A stretch of DNA of 64,000 bases from Phorcus lineatus (Eukaryota > Mollusca > Gastropoda > Trochida > Trochidae), in assembly GCA_921293015.1 (NCBI GenBank), contig OV121091.1, forward strand, positions 29,620,839-29,684,838, in the 5' to 3' direction. The notes beneath the pieces were generated by a model, which was not told the origin of the DNA, ran no database searches, and saw only the letters and a program-made list of their open reading frames with translations. Shown piece by piece: positions 24,052 through 36,648 of this stretch; position 1 is the stretch's first letter; the number at the start of each line of letters is the position of its first letter. A program made the position numbers and the translations under genes.

Positions 24052-25530
24052 TTGGTGAAAGACATATCGTGTACATAACTCGCTGTGATTTGACATTGTG
24101 TAGGACAATTTGAAGAGGACTTGTCTTGTGAAATTCAAATAGATTTTAGCTTCGGATAAGATTGATATAGGCTGGCCCATCTGTGCAAGACCTATGTATT
24201 TGTTATGTCTTTCTCATTTGTTGTGAACAAAAATGTCAGTTGATGTCATATCAGAATGGAACAATCAGCAGAGGCTTCTTATCTTGAGGTTTTTCGATTG
24301 TTTTATTGAAGGTTAGAAAAGAAATGTATTTGTGTTCTATCCTTCAAAACATTAGAGAAGTGAAAACATTACATTATTAATGAATAGAAAGAATATTTAG
24401 GTCATTAGTACTTTGTGCTTTGTCTTAATGTCAAAATGTCAAGTTTTGATTTTATGCAGTTGTAAAAGGCTTTTAATATGAATGAGGAAAGGTTTTTTTG
24501 CTTTAAATTTATCATGTTGAGTCTTAAATTTGTAAATAATCTATTCTTGAAAAAGTTCAATAATCCTTGCTTGTTTTACAAGTGTACTGCATTTATTAAG
24601 CTCTTTTTGTAACCATTTATTGTAAATATGTAAATAGTGTTTGTTTTTTCTTTAACAATTGAGAGGATACCACCCAAACCAAAATGTGCTTCAATGTAAA
24701 TAGACTGTGTCTTGTATTGGGAGTATGTGTTGTGTAACAGTTTCAGAACACAGGGTAAAACTAAGTTTAAAAATGCATATGTTCAAAATATTTGATTTAT
24801 GACTTTGTTTATCAATTGTTTCTGGAAACAAAAATCAAATAGTTGCTAATTTTTGGTAATTTCTAACAATTTCTTTTGTAATTTCTGTTTCTCTGAAGGT
24901 TAAAACAAACATGATAAGACATGGAGTTTTCTCCATAATATGAAAAGTGAGAATATATTTTGAACCAATTTGGCTGAATCAATTTGTCAAGATTTATTCC
25001 TTTTAAAGTTAACTGGTACATTCATTACCACCTGCATACAGAAACATGTACATAGTGTATATTTGTATATGTCTAGTATAGGTCTTTCATTGGTTACCAT
25101 GGTAACAGTTTTAATTTGTTGTATGATTTTGTGATATTTGTTGTTTGTTTTGTTTGATTTTATTTAGAATTTCAAATTATACTTTGTTTCTTTTTGAAAA
25201 TGGCAGAAAAGTGCTAGAAGTCTTTAAAAGAGATTATTATACTTGAAAATATTTGAAAATAACCTGTGCTATGCTAAGCAATAATTGTGATATTAAAGAT
25301 TTGCTTTATAGCTCGTATGTAGTCAGTAAAATAGTACTGATCAGTACACATTATCATTTGTTAGCGAGTTAAAACCTATTTCACCACTCAAAGCTTTAAA
25401 TGATGTTTGGAATTGCTACAAATTTCTTTAAAAAAAAGTAAATCTGGACCTGTAAAAAAAACAAGTGAAACTTGTGTGAAAGAATATGGAAAGGAGGTTT
25501 TGGTGCTATTTTTGCAAATAAAATTTTGAT
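24052..25530 (+). other. 3' untranslated region of the zinc-finger gene
   Basis: AT-rich sequence without a coding frame runs from the TAA to an aataaa hexamer at 25517-25522, which is followed by T-rich sequence. This implies a 3' UTR of about 1.5 kb if the first strong signal is used. Confidence 0.6.
25517..25522 (+). terminator. Candidate polyadenylation signal of the zinc-finger gene
   Basis: A canonical aataaa followed within 40 bases by gtctttatttt, a T-rich downstream element. Confidence 0.55.
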
Positions 25531-26039
25531 GCAGCAAGCAACTGAATTGTCTTTATTTTAAGGATTTATTCCTGGTTTAGAGTTGGTTTTTGTCACTGAG
25601 ATTTTTAGCTCAAGTATTTGGGTGCTAGGCATTTTCCCCAAGACTGCTCCACAATCATTTAACATAGAATGCTTCAATTTTCAGAATAACAACTTTATAA
25701 TATAGATATTCTGATAGGTGTCCATTCCTATCCTTCTTTCAAATTTTGTCCAGAAACCAATGATATTAGTAAGTTCAAATGTAAGAGAAACTTCTCTGTA
25801 ATATTGTGACCCAAATTTATGGATAAGGGACTGGACAGACTGGCATTATTGCTAGAATCTTTGAACAACTTCTTGAAAATCAATCGGCATAGAGGGGAAT
25901 TCAAAGTTCATAGGCTTGGAAATAATGGAACCAATGGTTGTGCTAATGATTTTATTTTTCAATATAATTTCCCTTGAATTCATTGCACTTTGCCCATTTG
26001 TCTTTTTGATTGTCAATGCCATTGCAGTAGAAGCCAACC

Positions 26040-26865
26040 GACTGGCCCCTCGGCCACGCCTCAGTAGCTACAGTACCTTATTGCCAAATCTTAAACCACG
26101 CAAGTGTGATTTCAGGTCTGGAATGTAGGGGGGTGGTTAAGTTGTTCAAAGCCACATTGTTGAAATGCAGCCTGTGCAATACAACTCTTGTGCACTGGAA
26201 CGTTGTCATGAAGAAACTAAACTCCAGTAGTCAACATGCCCATCTCAATTGTTTCAACAAGTAACGAAAGGAGAATCCTGTTACTGTAATTTTAGGTGAT
26301 TTACAGTTTAAGTTTCACGCCCCTTGAACCCTAAAAAGTGGTCGCCATGTTGTTGCCAGCAGAAGGCTGATTTCTGAACTTCTTGGGTGCAGAAGAGTGT
26401 GCTTCCATTGCATGGATTCTTGGTTGGTGATGGGATCCACGTTTCATCCCCTGTAACCAGACGGGCATGAAAGTTATCGTGGTCAGCATTGTAGATGTCC
26501 ATTCGCTCACAACTGGATTCAACTCTCTGGTGTCGACCTTGTGAATTTAAGTTTCGTGGCACCCATCTTGCAGACACCTGTGGTTCAAACACTACCCTGA
26601 GAAATGCCATACTCTGAAGATATCTCGTCTACCTTTATTCTAAGATCGAACATGATTAAGCCCTGGAGCTGTCCAACAATTTCATCTGTAATGGATTCAA
26701 CAGTTCTTCCTGACCGTCGGTCATCGTCCAAGGAGCTGCGACCCCCCTTAAACTCAGATGACCATTTTCAACATTACACATTAATCATACCTTAATGGTC
26801 GCATTCACCCCTTCTTTCGCGAGAAACTTGATAACTGCACAATGCTTAGTTTTAAAACTTTCCAT
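26040..26865 (-). pseudogene. Mariner transposase relic
   Basis: On the minus strand a start at 26863-26865 opens HCAVIKFLAKEGV, the N-terminal helix-turn-helix of mariner. Pieces in shifting frames follow: GRSSLDDDRRSGRTV, SARWVPR, LVTGDETW (with the first catalytic Asp), APKKFRNQPSAG, and LHDNVPVH (second catalytic Asp). The C-terminal NHPPTFQT-stop segment replaces the expected third catalytic motif. At least two frameshifts and several stops make it inactive. Part of the N-terminal domain is missing. The element ends could not be fixed. Confidence 0.85.
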
Positions 26866-27059
26866 GATTAGAGGAGGTAACTTATGTTCAACGGGCTATA
26901 AGTCAATGTTCGGGAAGGGTTGTTTATGTCTGTAAACTGTCTAAATAATGACAATAACGATATTGTCTTCAGGGGTGTATCAATACTCGCTTATATGAAC
27001 TTAATGACTTCCCAGCGAAGAAAGATTAACTTTTCAGAATAACGTCTTTGTAATATGGA

Positions 27060-27722
27060 GAGAGACTAAACTTGAAACTGTTGTGGCAGGGTGTCCATCC
27101 TTGAATGTTTTTGCTTTGTTCTCCAGTATACGTAAAATGCCAGGTTTTCAAATTAGTAGCTCGTCTGGCCTGAAAGGCTTTTGACATGGTATGTCGTCTG
27201 GTGCCCGTCCCCAGTCTTTTAACTATTTCGTCTTCTCCTCTAGAACCGTTGATTAGGGATATCCGAAGTAGTGTGTACAAACTCCTTGAATGATGAGTGA
27301 TGAGATATGGTGGTCCTGTGACTCCTAATAAAGGCCATAGGGGCCACACTTTAATAACTTTCATCATCTTCTGAAGGGCCACAATCCGTAGAAAGCTGAA
27401 ACCTTGTAAACAGACTCTTTCGCTCATGGGGATTCTCAAAACCTATTTTAATCTTATTCTCCTCAAGTGAAAGGTCATCTTCTTCTCCAATAGCATGATA
27501 CTTAGAAAGCTGAAACCTTGTGCACAGACTCTTTAGCTGATGGTGATTCAGATTACAGATTTTGGGTTCCTGTGAGCGACAGAGGCAACGTCCCATGAAC
27601 TTTTTTCTAAAAAGAAAAGGCCTAGAAATCTGATATTTTATGTTCAGACTCCTAAGCTCGTGTGGATTTTGATAAATAGATTGTGTGATCCTGTGACAAC
27701 CATATGGTGATCCTGTCATCAT
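27060..27722. repeat. Dispersed, internally repetitive repeat (copy B)
   Basis: Three to four modules containing agaaagctgaaaccttgt, cagactctt and a gtggattt/gtgattc block occur in succession, with ggccataggggccacac. They match modules at 4930-5540. The open frames across it on the minus strand are periodic translations of the repeat and not evidence of a gene. Confidence 0.55.
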
Positions 27723-30204
27723 TTAAGATGTATATGAAGTTTACGTTGCCTACTCCGCTACAGTGCCAATGGGTCTATTTTTAGGATATCATCATTATTG
27801 ATGGCCTTAGATGAGCGCAGCGATCCGTAACCAGCAGAATCTTAAGGAGTGATTAGCCTGTTGGTGATTTTAGACATGGTTAAAGTTGTTTCGATATTTT
27901 ACTTATTTTTATTATAAATTTATTGTTCACATTCTGATATTTTGATTGACTTAATTAACTAAAGGAAAGCCCTGTGTAGTGATCAAAAGATTATTATGCG
28001 TTATAGAAACTCTTAGATGAAAGAATGAGGAGTAATTTACTACATTTACTCAATTCTTCGACTCGTGCTTTTTCACATTTGTGCGGTTTGGAAGTGGAGG
28101 TACATACATGATATAATAGGTTATATCCATGTAATTATATAGATCATCAGTTTTAGCATAAAAATTAGCCTATCAAATAGTCTTTTCAATAACTGTGTAA
28201 AATTTATTGTTCTGGAAATTTCGTTGTAGTGTATTTGTGCCTATAAACTTGCCGAAAGAGACTTGGAGACTGTTTAAAAGACTTAAAGAATACACATGAA
28301 ACACGACGGCTTTTGTCAGATCATCTGACCGCTGTTAGTGTGAGTGACCGACGACTTGACCTTTGAGTCATTGCATCTATATCAAAATATACGATTCACC
28401 TTAGGCTGGAAATACTTTAAACTTTTGACTCGATGTAAACAGCAAATCATTGATGGACTGCAATGTTTTAAATGTCTTGATATAAATAAATAAAATGTTG
28501 TGTCCCTTGCTCCCGACAGAAAGGAATAAATATAGAGATATCTTAAAGAAACATAGCTTCTTTAAGTATTAAATATATCGCCTTTTTGTTTTTTTCGGGG
28601 AATGACATAAAATGTGTCTTAGATCGTCACTCATAAATCGCTGTGCGATTGGTTGTGTATTTTTAAAATTCTGTTATACTGTTTTATAGATATATAAATA
28701 TGTATGTAGTACATGTACACAAGTGAGACGGAAATAAAAATTTTGATTGATTGACATAAAAAAAAGCGCTGAGCTTTTACTAGTTTTATAACATTATAAA
28801 AATAAACTGTATGTATGGATAGAATATTCAAACATTTATTATGAGATGACAATGACATGTAGTGACGTAGAAAGGCTTTTCACGCTCGTAGTGCCGATGA
28901 ATAGTTCACCTCTAGCTCTCACTATGATTTTCACGGTGTGTGCGCTCTTATTTATCAAGTTTTCATCATCAATTCAAATCTTAATCAACCAAAATGTTAC
29001 CCTCAGTAACATGTATCAACAGCGTTGTGTTAAGATTATGTTTTAAAAATAAACAGGAATGTCCACTTGAATTTTGTTTCCACAAAAAAATACCCCAGTT
29101 GGACTGTTCTTTCAACCTTTTAGCAAATTAACTGACCCCTGCTTGTTCTGAGTGACCGATAGCTTGACCTATTTATAAACTTAACCACAAATTCACCCTG
29201 AAAAGTATAAATCATTAAGATCATTCCAAATAGGAACCGTAAATAAAGGTTAGAGAATTTTCCACTAATTGTTGACATCGCTTATTTAAGTGTCAATCAT
29301 ATTGTAGAGATTCTTTGTTTCAAATCCTGTCGACATATTTGTTACTAAAGACCCTCATTTGATTATTAATCCCATTGAAATAAGATCTAAAATTCGTTCA
29401 TTTATTAATACACAACGTTAGATCTCTCATCCACCATTGATTTAAAAAAAATAGTGCATCTTGAGTTAAGAAAGTTAAGAAATGATAATAGATATTTATC
29501 CAATTTTGATTAACCAGATTGTCTATGTATATAAATATAATTCTTTTATGATATATATAAAGAATTGGTATTTTGGAATTACTTCGTTAATAGGTTGACA
29601 GGGTTAACTAAAGTGATTTCACGTAGCCTGCATTTATGTAAATAGTATGGAGAGTGTTAGCAGGGAAAGTCGTTTTAGAATGTAACGTAGCTGATTCGAT
29701 AAAGTCAAGCCAGTCTATTCTACATATACCTGTTAATATCTACTTTTATTTCATTGATATGATAAAAAGGGATTTGTTGTCACAACAAGTCAACACACCA
29801 CACGTGCAGAGATTTAACCTCTGACCCTGAGGTCAACTTATCAGTTCCGGTGTGATGGTAGGCATCAGAGGCGTGTTTGGAGTTGACAGCTCGTGGGAAG
29901 GTTTGTTTTTCATAGACTTACGCCAGTCTCTCAGAGACATATAATTAGTTCGTTGTTTTGTTTTAAGACCAAAATAAACCTAGTCTCTGAAAGACGGGAG
30001 CACATTTTCGTTTGCAAATATTACTTGTCAAATACTAAAGGAGTCCATAAATATGAAATAACTCATTTGATCATTTGAAATTTCATTTGATGAAAACAGG
30101 TGACATCTATAACGTTCTAAAGTCAACACCATTTCTTATGTCGACTAGTAATTAATGTGACGAACGACCCATCTGGAAAGATCGAAATGAAAAGGCAATA
30201 ATGT
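27723..30204. other. Intergenic stretch without a supported gene
   Basis: AT-rich spacer with no family motifs, paired splice sites or clear repeat boundaries. Confidence 0.45.
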
Positions 30205-30310
30205 AAAATATATAGAGGATATCATATGAGTGTCCATAACATAATATGTTTACTACACGAGTGCTTTATATAAGTATTTCCCGAGCGAGAGCACGCTGCG
30301 GCTGCTAGTA
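30205..30310. repeat. Dispersed repeat, copy B
   Basis: Diverged second copy of the repeat at 12056-12180, recognisable from tagaggata, gagtgtccat and tatttcccgag in the same order. Confidence 0.45.
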
Positions 30311-30897
30311 TTATTGCAGGGAGAAAACCCGCAACATCATTGTGCTATGTTACATTGGAAGGTTTAGTGTAACAAGTCCTCTATGACATGCTTATTACAT
30401 TTCCCCTGAAAAAAAAATGATAGAGATAGTTCGCATTTTAAATAATCAATGTTTTACAAAGTTGCAACAAGCCCTTAGAAATATTATTAACACGAATTGA
30501 ACACATTATGCACTTGACTGGCCATAGAATGCTCTTCTATTTGACTAGTTTCCGAAAGACATGCATTCTATCTTCCATTTGAAAGACAGGAACGACTCAT
30601 CTCAAGCTTTCAAAGTGTCCAACTTATAAAATGAGGTCATATTGTATGATCTGCTAACAGGTTTACAACATTAAAAACAGTTTTTGAATAACACACCCTC
30701 CGAAATTCACAAACATGCATGTAGTAATATTATTCTATTGTACAACGCTGCCTTTTCCCTCTCTCCCTGTACAATGGGGTTTATAAATTCTACACCCTGT
30801 GATCCATTTGGCATGCTTACGACGGGGTATAATCTCCTCCAACAGATTTTATTATGTACTTCCCACCGGAAGTCCCTCCTTATGCCCTTTCATAACA

Positions 30898-30920
30898 CCC
30901 CCCCCCCCCCCCCCCCCCCT

Positions 30921-30953
<33 letters not shown>
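30898..30953. repeat. Poly-C tract followed by (CA)n microsatellite
   Basis: Twenty-two consecutive C bases (30898-30919) are followed by a CA dinucleotide run (30923-30953). The Pro-rich and His/Thr-rich frames across it are artefacts. Confidence 0.95.
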
Positions 30954-30955
<2 letters not shown>

Positions 30956-33454
30956 CTTTATCTCAAATCTTGCCCTGTTTTGTGTTTGTTATCAATTCAG
31001 ACTTGTAGACTTGTCAGCCTCAGCGTCCCAAAATCAGTGCGTAGTCCCATTCATACCACCCTCATATATAAACATGAGAGTTACCCGAAAGAAAGTCGAA
31101 TTTGTATCGTAGAGCCCCTTTTCCAATCTCTTTTACAAAACAGCATCATATCAAGGCTGATGTAGGTAACGTTATGGGTGTACGACTTCTTTATTTAAGT
31201 CTTTATCCTGTTGGTTTTTTTTGAAAAAGGCATGCAAATAATCTATACAAAAAAAGTATTGCTTTAAAAAAGATTGTTTCAAAACAAACTTTGTCATCAT
31301 TTTATGTTGCTTTTTAAAAAAAAAAATGTTTAAACAAGAATATGTGTGCTAGATTTTTCAGATTTTAGATACCGATTCTTTATTAAGGAGAATAATTTGA
31401 TAAAGTAAAAGGGGTTTACATTGTATTTGACTGGTGATTATCTATTACAACCACTAAACAAGATTAAGTATCTTTGTACATTTATACCATGGAAGAAAGA
31501 GAACGGAGATTTAAAAACTATCAAAAGGTGACTTCTTTTGCCTTTGATGCTAACTCGAATGTTTCGGAATGTATTCAATCATTTCTCTTATTGGTATTTA
31601 TTCAATGATATTACGCTTGTCATGGGCAACATACGCTTATTATACTATAAATTATTCCCGATAAGAAATCTTTTCGACATCAATTTATCAAAGTTTAGCA
31701 GAACAGTTACTCAAATAGAACACAAAAGGCCGGAAACATTCACCTCATGTTGACCTATGACCTCTGCATAATAAACAGAGACTGGGTATGTCATTACCAT
31801 TGTGCTATGTGACAGAAATTATACCTGCACAATGACTTGGCTGCGTCACAATGGTGTTGAGGTCGATCCTTGCATAACATGTCAGGATTTATGAAATATT
31901 GATGCAGGAATGCTGGAATGTGATGTAGTGTTAGAATTTATAGTGTTGAATACCAAATATAGTCAGTTCTGATTACCCAACAACATAATGAAAATGTATT
32001 ATATGATCGGATTAAAATTGCGTTTTGTGGACATCTTTCAGGGTTATAAATACTTTCACAGTATTGAGCAATATTTTAAAAATTTGTTTAACAAATTATT
32101 AATTGATGACTACTGAGGTTTCACTATTTAAAGAATTTGTATTATTGTTATTTGCATTGAAAATATGAAATGAACCTTATGTCAATTCGAACAAGCATTG
32201 GCATTATTTTTACAACTTTGGAAATCTAAAGTTTACTTTGAATAAGAAAATAGATGTTATTGGTTTCTTTCAATGGTTTTAACCTATGGATTCATGCCAT
32301 TTTATAAACCGAATTTTAAAGGTGAGTGTGAAAGTGATTGACCGAGTGCTTCAGTTAACTAGAACAATAACATTGAGCCTTACATGACAGTGCTACCTTT
32401 TTGTTGTTGATCAGTTATGATTTTGTGTTTTCCAAGTAAAAATAGTTCACTGTTGTTTGATTTGACTATGTCATGCATCTCTTATCATAAGGGGATGCTA
32501 ATTATTGGATATTTTGGCTTTCTGATCAGTGGAACTATGATATTAAAAAGTAGTTTTAATTTATTAGAAAAAAAAATAGTTGATAGGTTAATTTGTCATT
32601 CTAAAAGTTCTAAGCCCATCAAGCACTTTGGAACAGTTCCTATACCCCCGATGAGTAAGTTACAATTAGTTGTATTTCTTTACATAGTTCAAAAGACCCA
32701 TGTCATTCTCATAACATCCAGGATATTGCTTACTGCTTACAATGTCTAGATATTTTATGATTTGATTTTATTATCTTACAATTTTGTAAAAATTTATTGA
32801 AAAACATTTTCCGAAACAATAGTAAGATTTATATTAGTCATTTTTGATATGTTGATAACACAAGCGATACCTTGATAACATCCTTATCCTGAATTAAAAT
32901 AGCTGACCATTACATCAGCTTTCGATGTTGTTTGAACTTTTTACAAGTGATTTTAGAAAGAATATCCCCCCCCCCCCCAATCCCTTGACAAACCAGTGCT
33001 TCATGAGATTTTCTGAAATAGGAGGAGGGGGTCTTCACATTCTTACAATAGTTCTTCCTTAATTCCCTCACCTTAGAACTTGCTCATAAAATCTCATACA
33101 ATTCCCTGATTGTCTTCACATGAGTTGCCTCATTTTGCTATCAGCTGGCTACTTAAAGCTATTTAAGGCATGTAAACACTGGTGTCTTTCATCTGGGCAC
33201 TGCGAGTTTTGCACCATTTTTAATTATTTCAAGGATTCTATTGGTGATACAAGAAAAATCCTAAGAATGCTTACAAGTTACAACACCGCTAATCGCTTAA
33301 ACATTTCCCAAGCGGCATTAAACAATAACTCCCTCAATCAGAATATATAAAGGGATAGTAGGATCCTCAAGGATACAAATATGCCGATGTTGTAAGATGA
33401 TATGCTTTACCAGTTCTTCAATAATTTCTTTTTTAAAAAGAATAACTTAAAAAT
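30954..33454. other. Intergenic stretch without a supported gene
   Basis: AT-rich spacer with a second short C-run at about 32967-32978. Short open frames lack motif or splice support. Confidence 0.45.
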
Positions 33455-34868
33455 ATGTCTAACAGGTATAGATCTTTATTTGGGAATAGTTTTTTCAAAA
33501 TTATGTACAACATTTCTTCAACATGAGCATTTTGATATGTGATACAATTTCAATATTTCATATCACTATAACAACATGAAAAACTGGCACTTTATATAAT
33601 TCTTTGGAAAATAATGCTGATATAAGGCACCAATCACAGAACAGCTTTTTCTATATATCACATAATCTGCAGGACTTCTAACATCAAGTGATAAACACAT
33701 GCCATTTTTGATGCAATTTAAAAAGGCATAACATTTCTTATAAAACTCATAAATATATACTAATTTCCAATTTTCCCACAAAAACACATATAAATGTTCA
33801 TTATTATTATTGCAAATCTGGACGGATAAAGTAAGGAAGTATAAAACAATACAAAATTAAACATATAAATGTGTAAAAACCCAAAATTCACCATAAAAAG
33901 TCTAACTTGAAAAAAAGATTACAATAATTAACAAATCTACGAAATGCACTTGTATCTGTGACCCTCTTTACAAGAGAATCATTTGTTTAGATTTTAAGTA
34001 AAATTCTTTATACAAATTATTTAAATTTTAGATTTGACAAGAAAATAAACATTTTAGAAATAATAAATTTTGTGTTTTGTAGAAGTATTACTTTTACAAA
34101 ATAATAATGCAACAAATCTTGTAAACTCAATATGAAAAACACGAGAGACAACATTTTACAATCAATATCTAAATTATCTTATTATCTAAATCTGTGGTTT
34201 GTAGAATAAATATTTGTTAATAATGATTCTTTTACAAAAATATTTCTTTTTACATATAAAAACACAACTCTTGTTCCATGTAAGAAAAAGAAACATGTAA
34301 GAATAATGGACAGCAACACATTAACAGGCATAAAGGTACTTCTAGTATAAAACATTAAATAAGATAAAAACAACTATTTCTGTAAAATAAAAAACAAATG
34401 AATAAATCACAGCTTGCCACATGTAGCGTTGTCATTCTTCATAATTGAAGATAAATAGTTAATGTTTGTATCATTCATAATTGTGCATCATTCATTATCT
34501 CTTAATGGGAGATTCAAAGTTCCTTGAATTCCATTGTGTTCATATTGAAGGGTCCATGATTATTTCAATTCCATTTGATCTTGACTTTCTGTAATAGTCT
34601 AATTTTCATATTCAACATATAAAGAATACAAATAACTTTATGTTCATTAAACATAAATAGTTTTTCATTGATTTAGATTTTACAGATGTTATTGAACAGA
34701 CTTTTCTTTTCTATATTCTGTTAAAAATTATAGTTCCATATCAAACTATGAATTGATTTGAATGATTTCCCCCCTTATTTTCTCCATACATAAAATACAA
34801 CATTTCACCTATAAACTTTGATCTTATTTGCACTTCTTTCTCTTATTCTCTTGTGAGCTGTGATATTT
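33455..34868 (-). other. Probable 3' untranslated region of the large membrane-protein gene
   Basis: Very AT-rich sequence follows the stop codon on the minus strand. The hexamer aataaa (plus-strand tttatt) lies at 33475-33480 and could end the transcript, giving a 3' UTR of about 1.4 kb. Confidence 0.45.
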
Positions 34869-36648
34869 CTATTTCTTTTTCTTGATGGATTTCTCCTTCT
34901 GCATTATTTCAGCCTCTATAGAGGAAATTTTCTTGATGAGAGCCTCTTTCTGATTGAGTGTAGCGGTCAGTTGATCTGTGGATGTGGTCAAGCGGTCAGT
35001 CTCTCCGTTAGTTTCCAGCTTCTGTATCCCGGCTCGGAGCTCAGCCTCAGTCTTCAGTGTCTGTAAACAATTAAAAACAATATCTAATTAATGCAGGCGG
35101 ACACTAACCTATGTCATGTAAGGATGTAAGAAAGATGATGTGTCATAGCTGTGGATCAAATAAATGATACACAAGGGTACAAGGTATTATTATAAGTTAA
35201 AGGAGGGGGGGGGAGTACTGTCAAAAAACTTACAAAAAGTTAAACTTTTAGTTGTCATGTTACAGAGGATGTTGTAACAACCCCTGTAACATGACAATTA
35301 AATGTTGAAATATCTAATTAAGTACATACTAATTTTAGATGCAGAGAGCATCACTATTTGCTCTTGTTGTAATGTTTAAAATTTAAAAGAAGACTCATTT
35401 TATTATCCCGAAAGCAGTTCATTTCGCATCAAAATGATTGCATAGTGAATAAATACACTATATAGAACTTGAGACATCAATGACATGAAAAACTTTGCTG
35501 AAGTTCACACATTGTAAGGTGTAGTTTTCATACTAACACAAATGTTAAGAATGACTTACTTCTTTCTTCTAATGATAGTATTTTATCTGTGTAATTCATG
35601 GCATTGTTTAAAGCATGGGGACAGAATTAATTCCACAGATGATGTTAACTCATAACCCTTTATGATATTATGGAATATTTACAGGTAGTGTCCTTTGTGA
35701 TATTGTTGAAGAATATTTAAGTGTTTGAAGATTTTGTAAATATCCCTATTAAGAATAAATGATTTTGACAACTATTATCACATTGACTTTAACTCTGCAT
35801 CATTTACATTTGAATATTGCTTTCTAAGAAAAGAACATTTTTGGTGCCAATACATATACTAAAGTAACTATCTATGATGAATGTGTAAGAACATACTCCA
35901 AAACATTATAATTTTTAGAATAAAGAAGTTGCTATCAAAAATGTCTCTCTTTTTATCATATTTTATTTGCTAAAATTTCTGAATTCCTGAACCAATTAAT
36001 TTACCTACCTGCATGAGCTCAGCATTGAGAGAGTCTTTGCTGGCCTGGAGGTCGACCAGCTGAGAGTCCAACAGATCCTTGTTAGATGTCAGGGGCGGGA
36101 CTCCTCGACGCTTCATTGGGCTATAACAAGGAAATTAACTTTAAATCTATGTATATTTTAATGCAACATCCATCTGCTTTCCAATTTGATAGTTATTTAT
36201 ACAAACAAGATTTGTTAATTAAAAGTGTTCATCTGTCACTATTTTTTATGATTTGGTAATTGGTTTAATTGCTGGATGGAATGGCAGCAAGGTCGTTTTA
36301 AAACTATGTTTGAGGAGGTGATGCTTTTGTATTTTAGTCAACTATGCATTAGTTCTTGTTATAGACTACTCAATATTGTTTTTATGGATATCTCATCTTA
36401 GAAAAGGAAAGAATGAAATCTTGCAACAAATATCACACTTCTAACATAGTAACTCATTAAAAGCAAAAGTCTGTTCAGCATTACCTTCTTGGAGTGTGTC
36501 TAGGGGTGGGTTTGCCTCCCCGTAGTTCCGACATTCTGCTGCTGATGATGTCTCCACTGGTCATGAAGCCGCCCTTAGAGGCCAGGTACTGGCGGAGTCT
36601 GGCGTTGCTGGACATAGCCTGGTAACCATACATACGCTGGGCAATAGA
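34869..36648 (-). CDS. C-terminal tail exons
   Basis: Three exons (36648-36485, 36120-36009, 35060-34869) encode residues about 2921-3075: SIAQRMYGYQAMSSNARLRQ, a Pro/Arg-rich linker (GGKPTPRHTPRRSPMKRRG) and a final coiled coil ending in KSIKKKKK-stop. The TAG is at plus-strand 34869-34871. The Thr-Pro/Ser-Pro-Arg run would fit proline-directed kinase sites, which is inference. Confidence 0.85.

Noticed and set aside
27026..27722. Two overlapping minus-strand open frames of 123 and 137 codons
   Set aside because: Their periodic translation follows a dispersed tandem-module repeat; no protein family signature.
30684..31112. 142-codon open frame with proline and histidine/threonine runs
   Set aside because: It is created by the poly-C and CA microsatellites; no splice or motif support.
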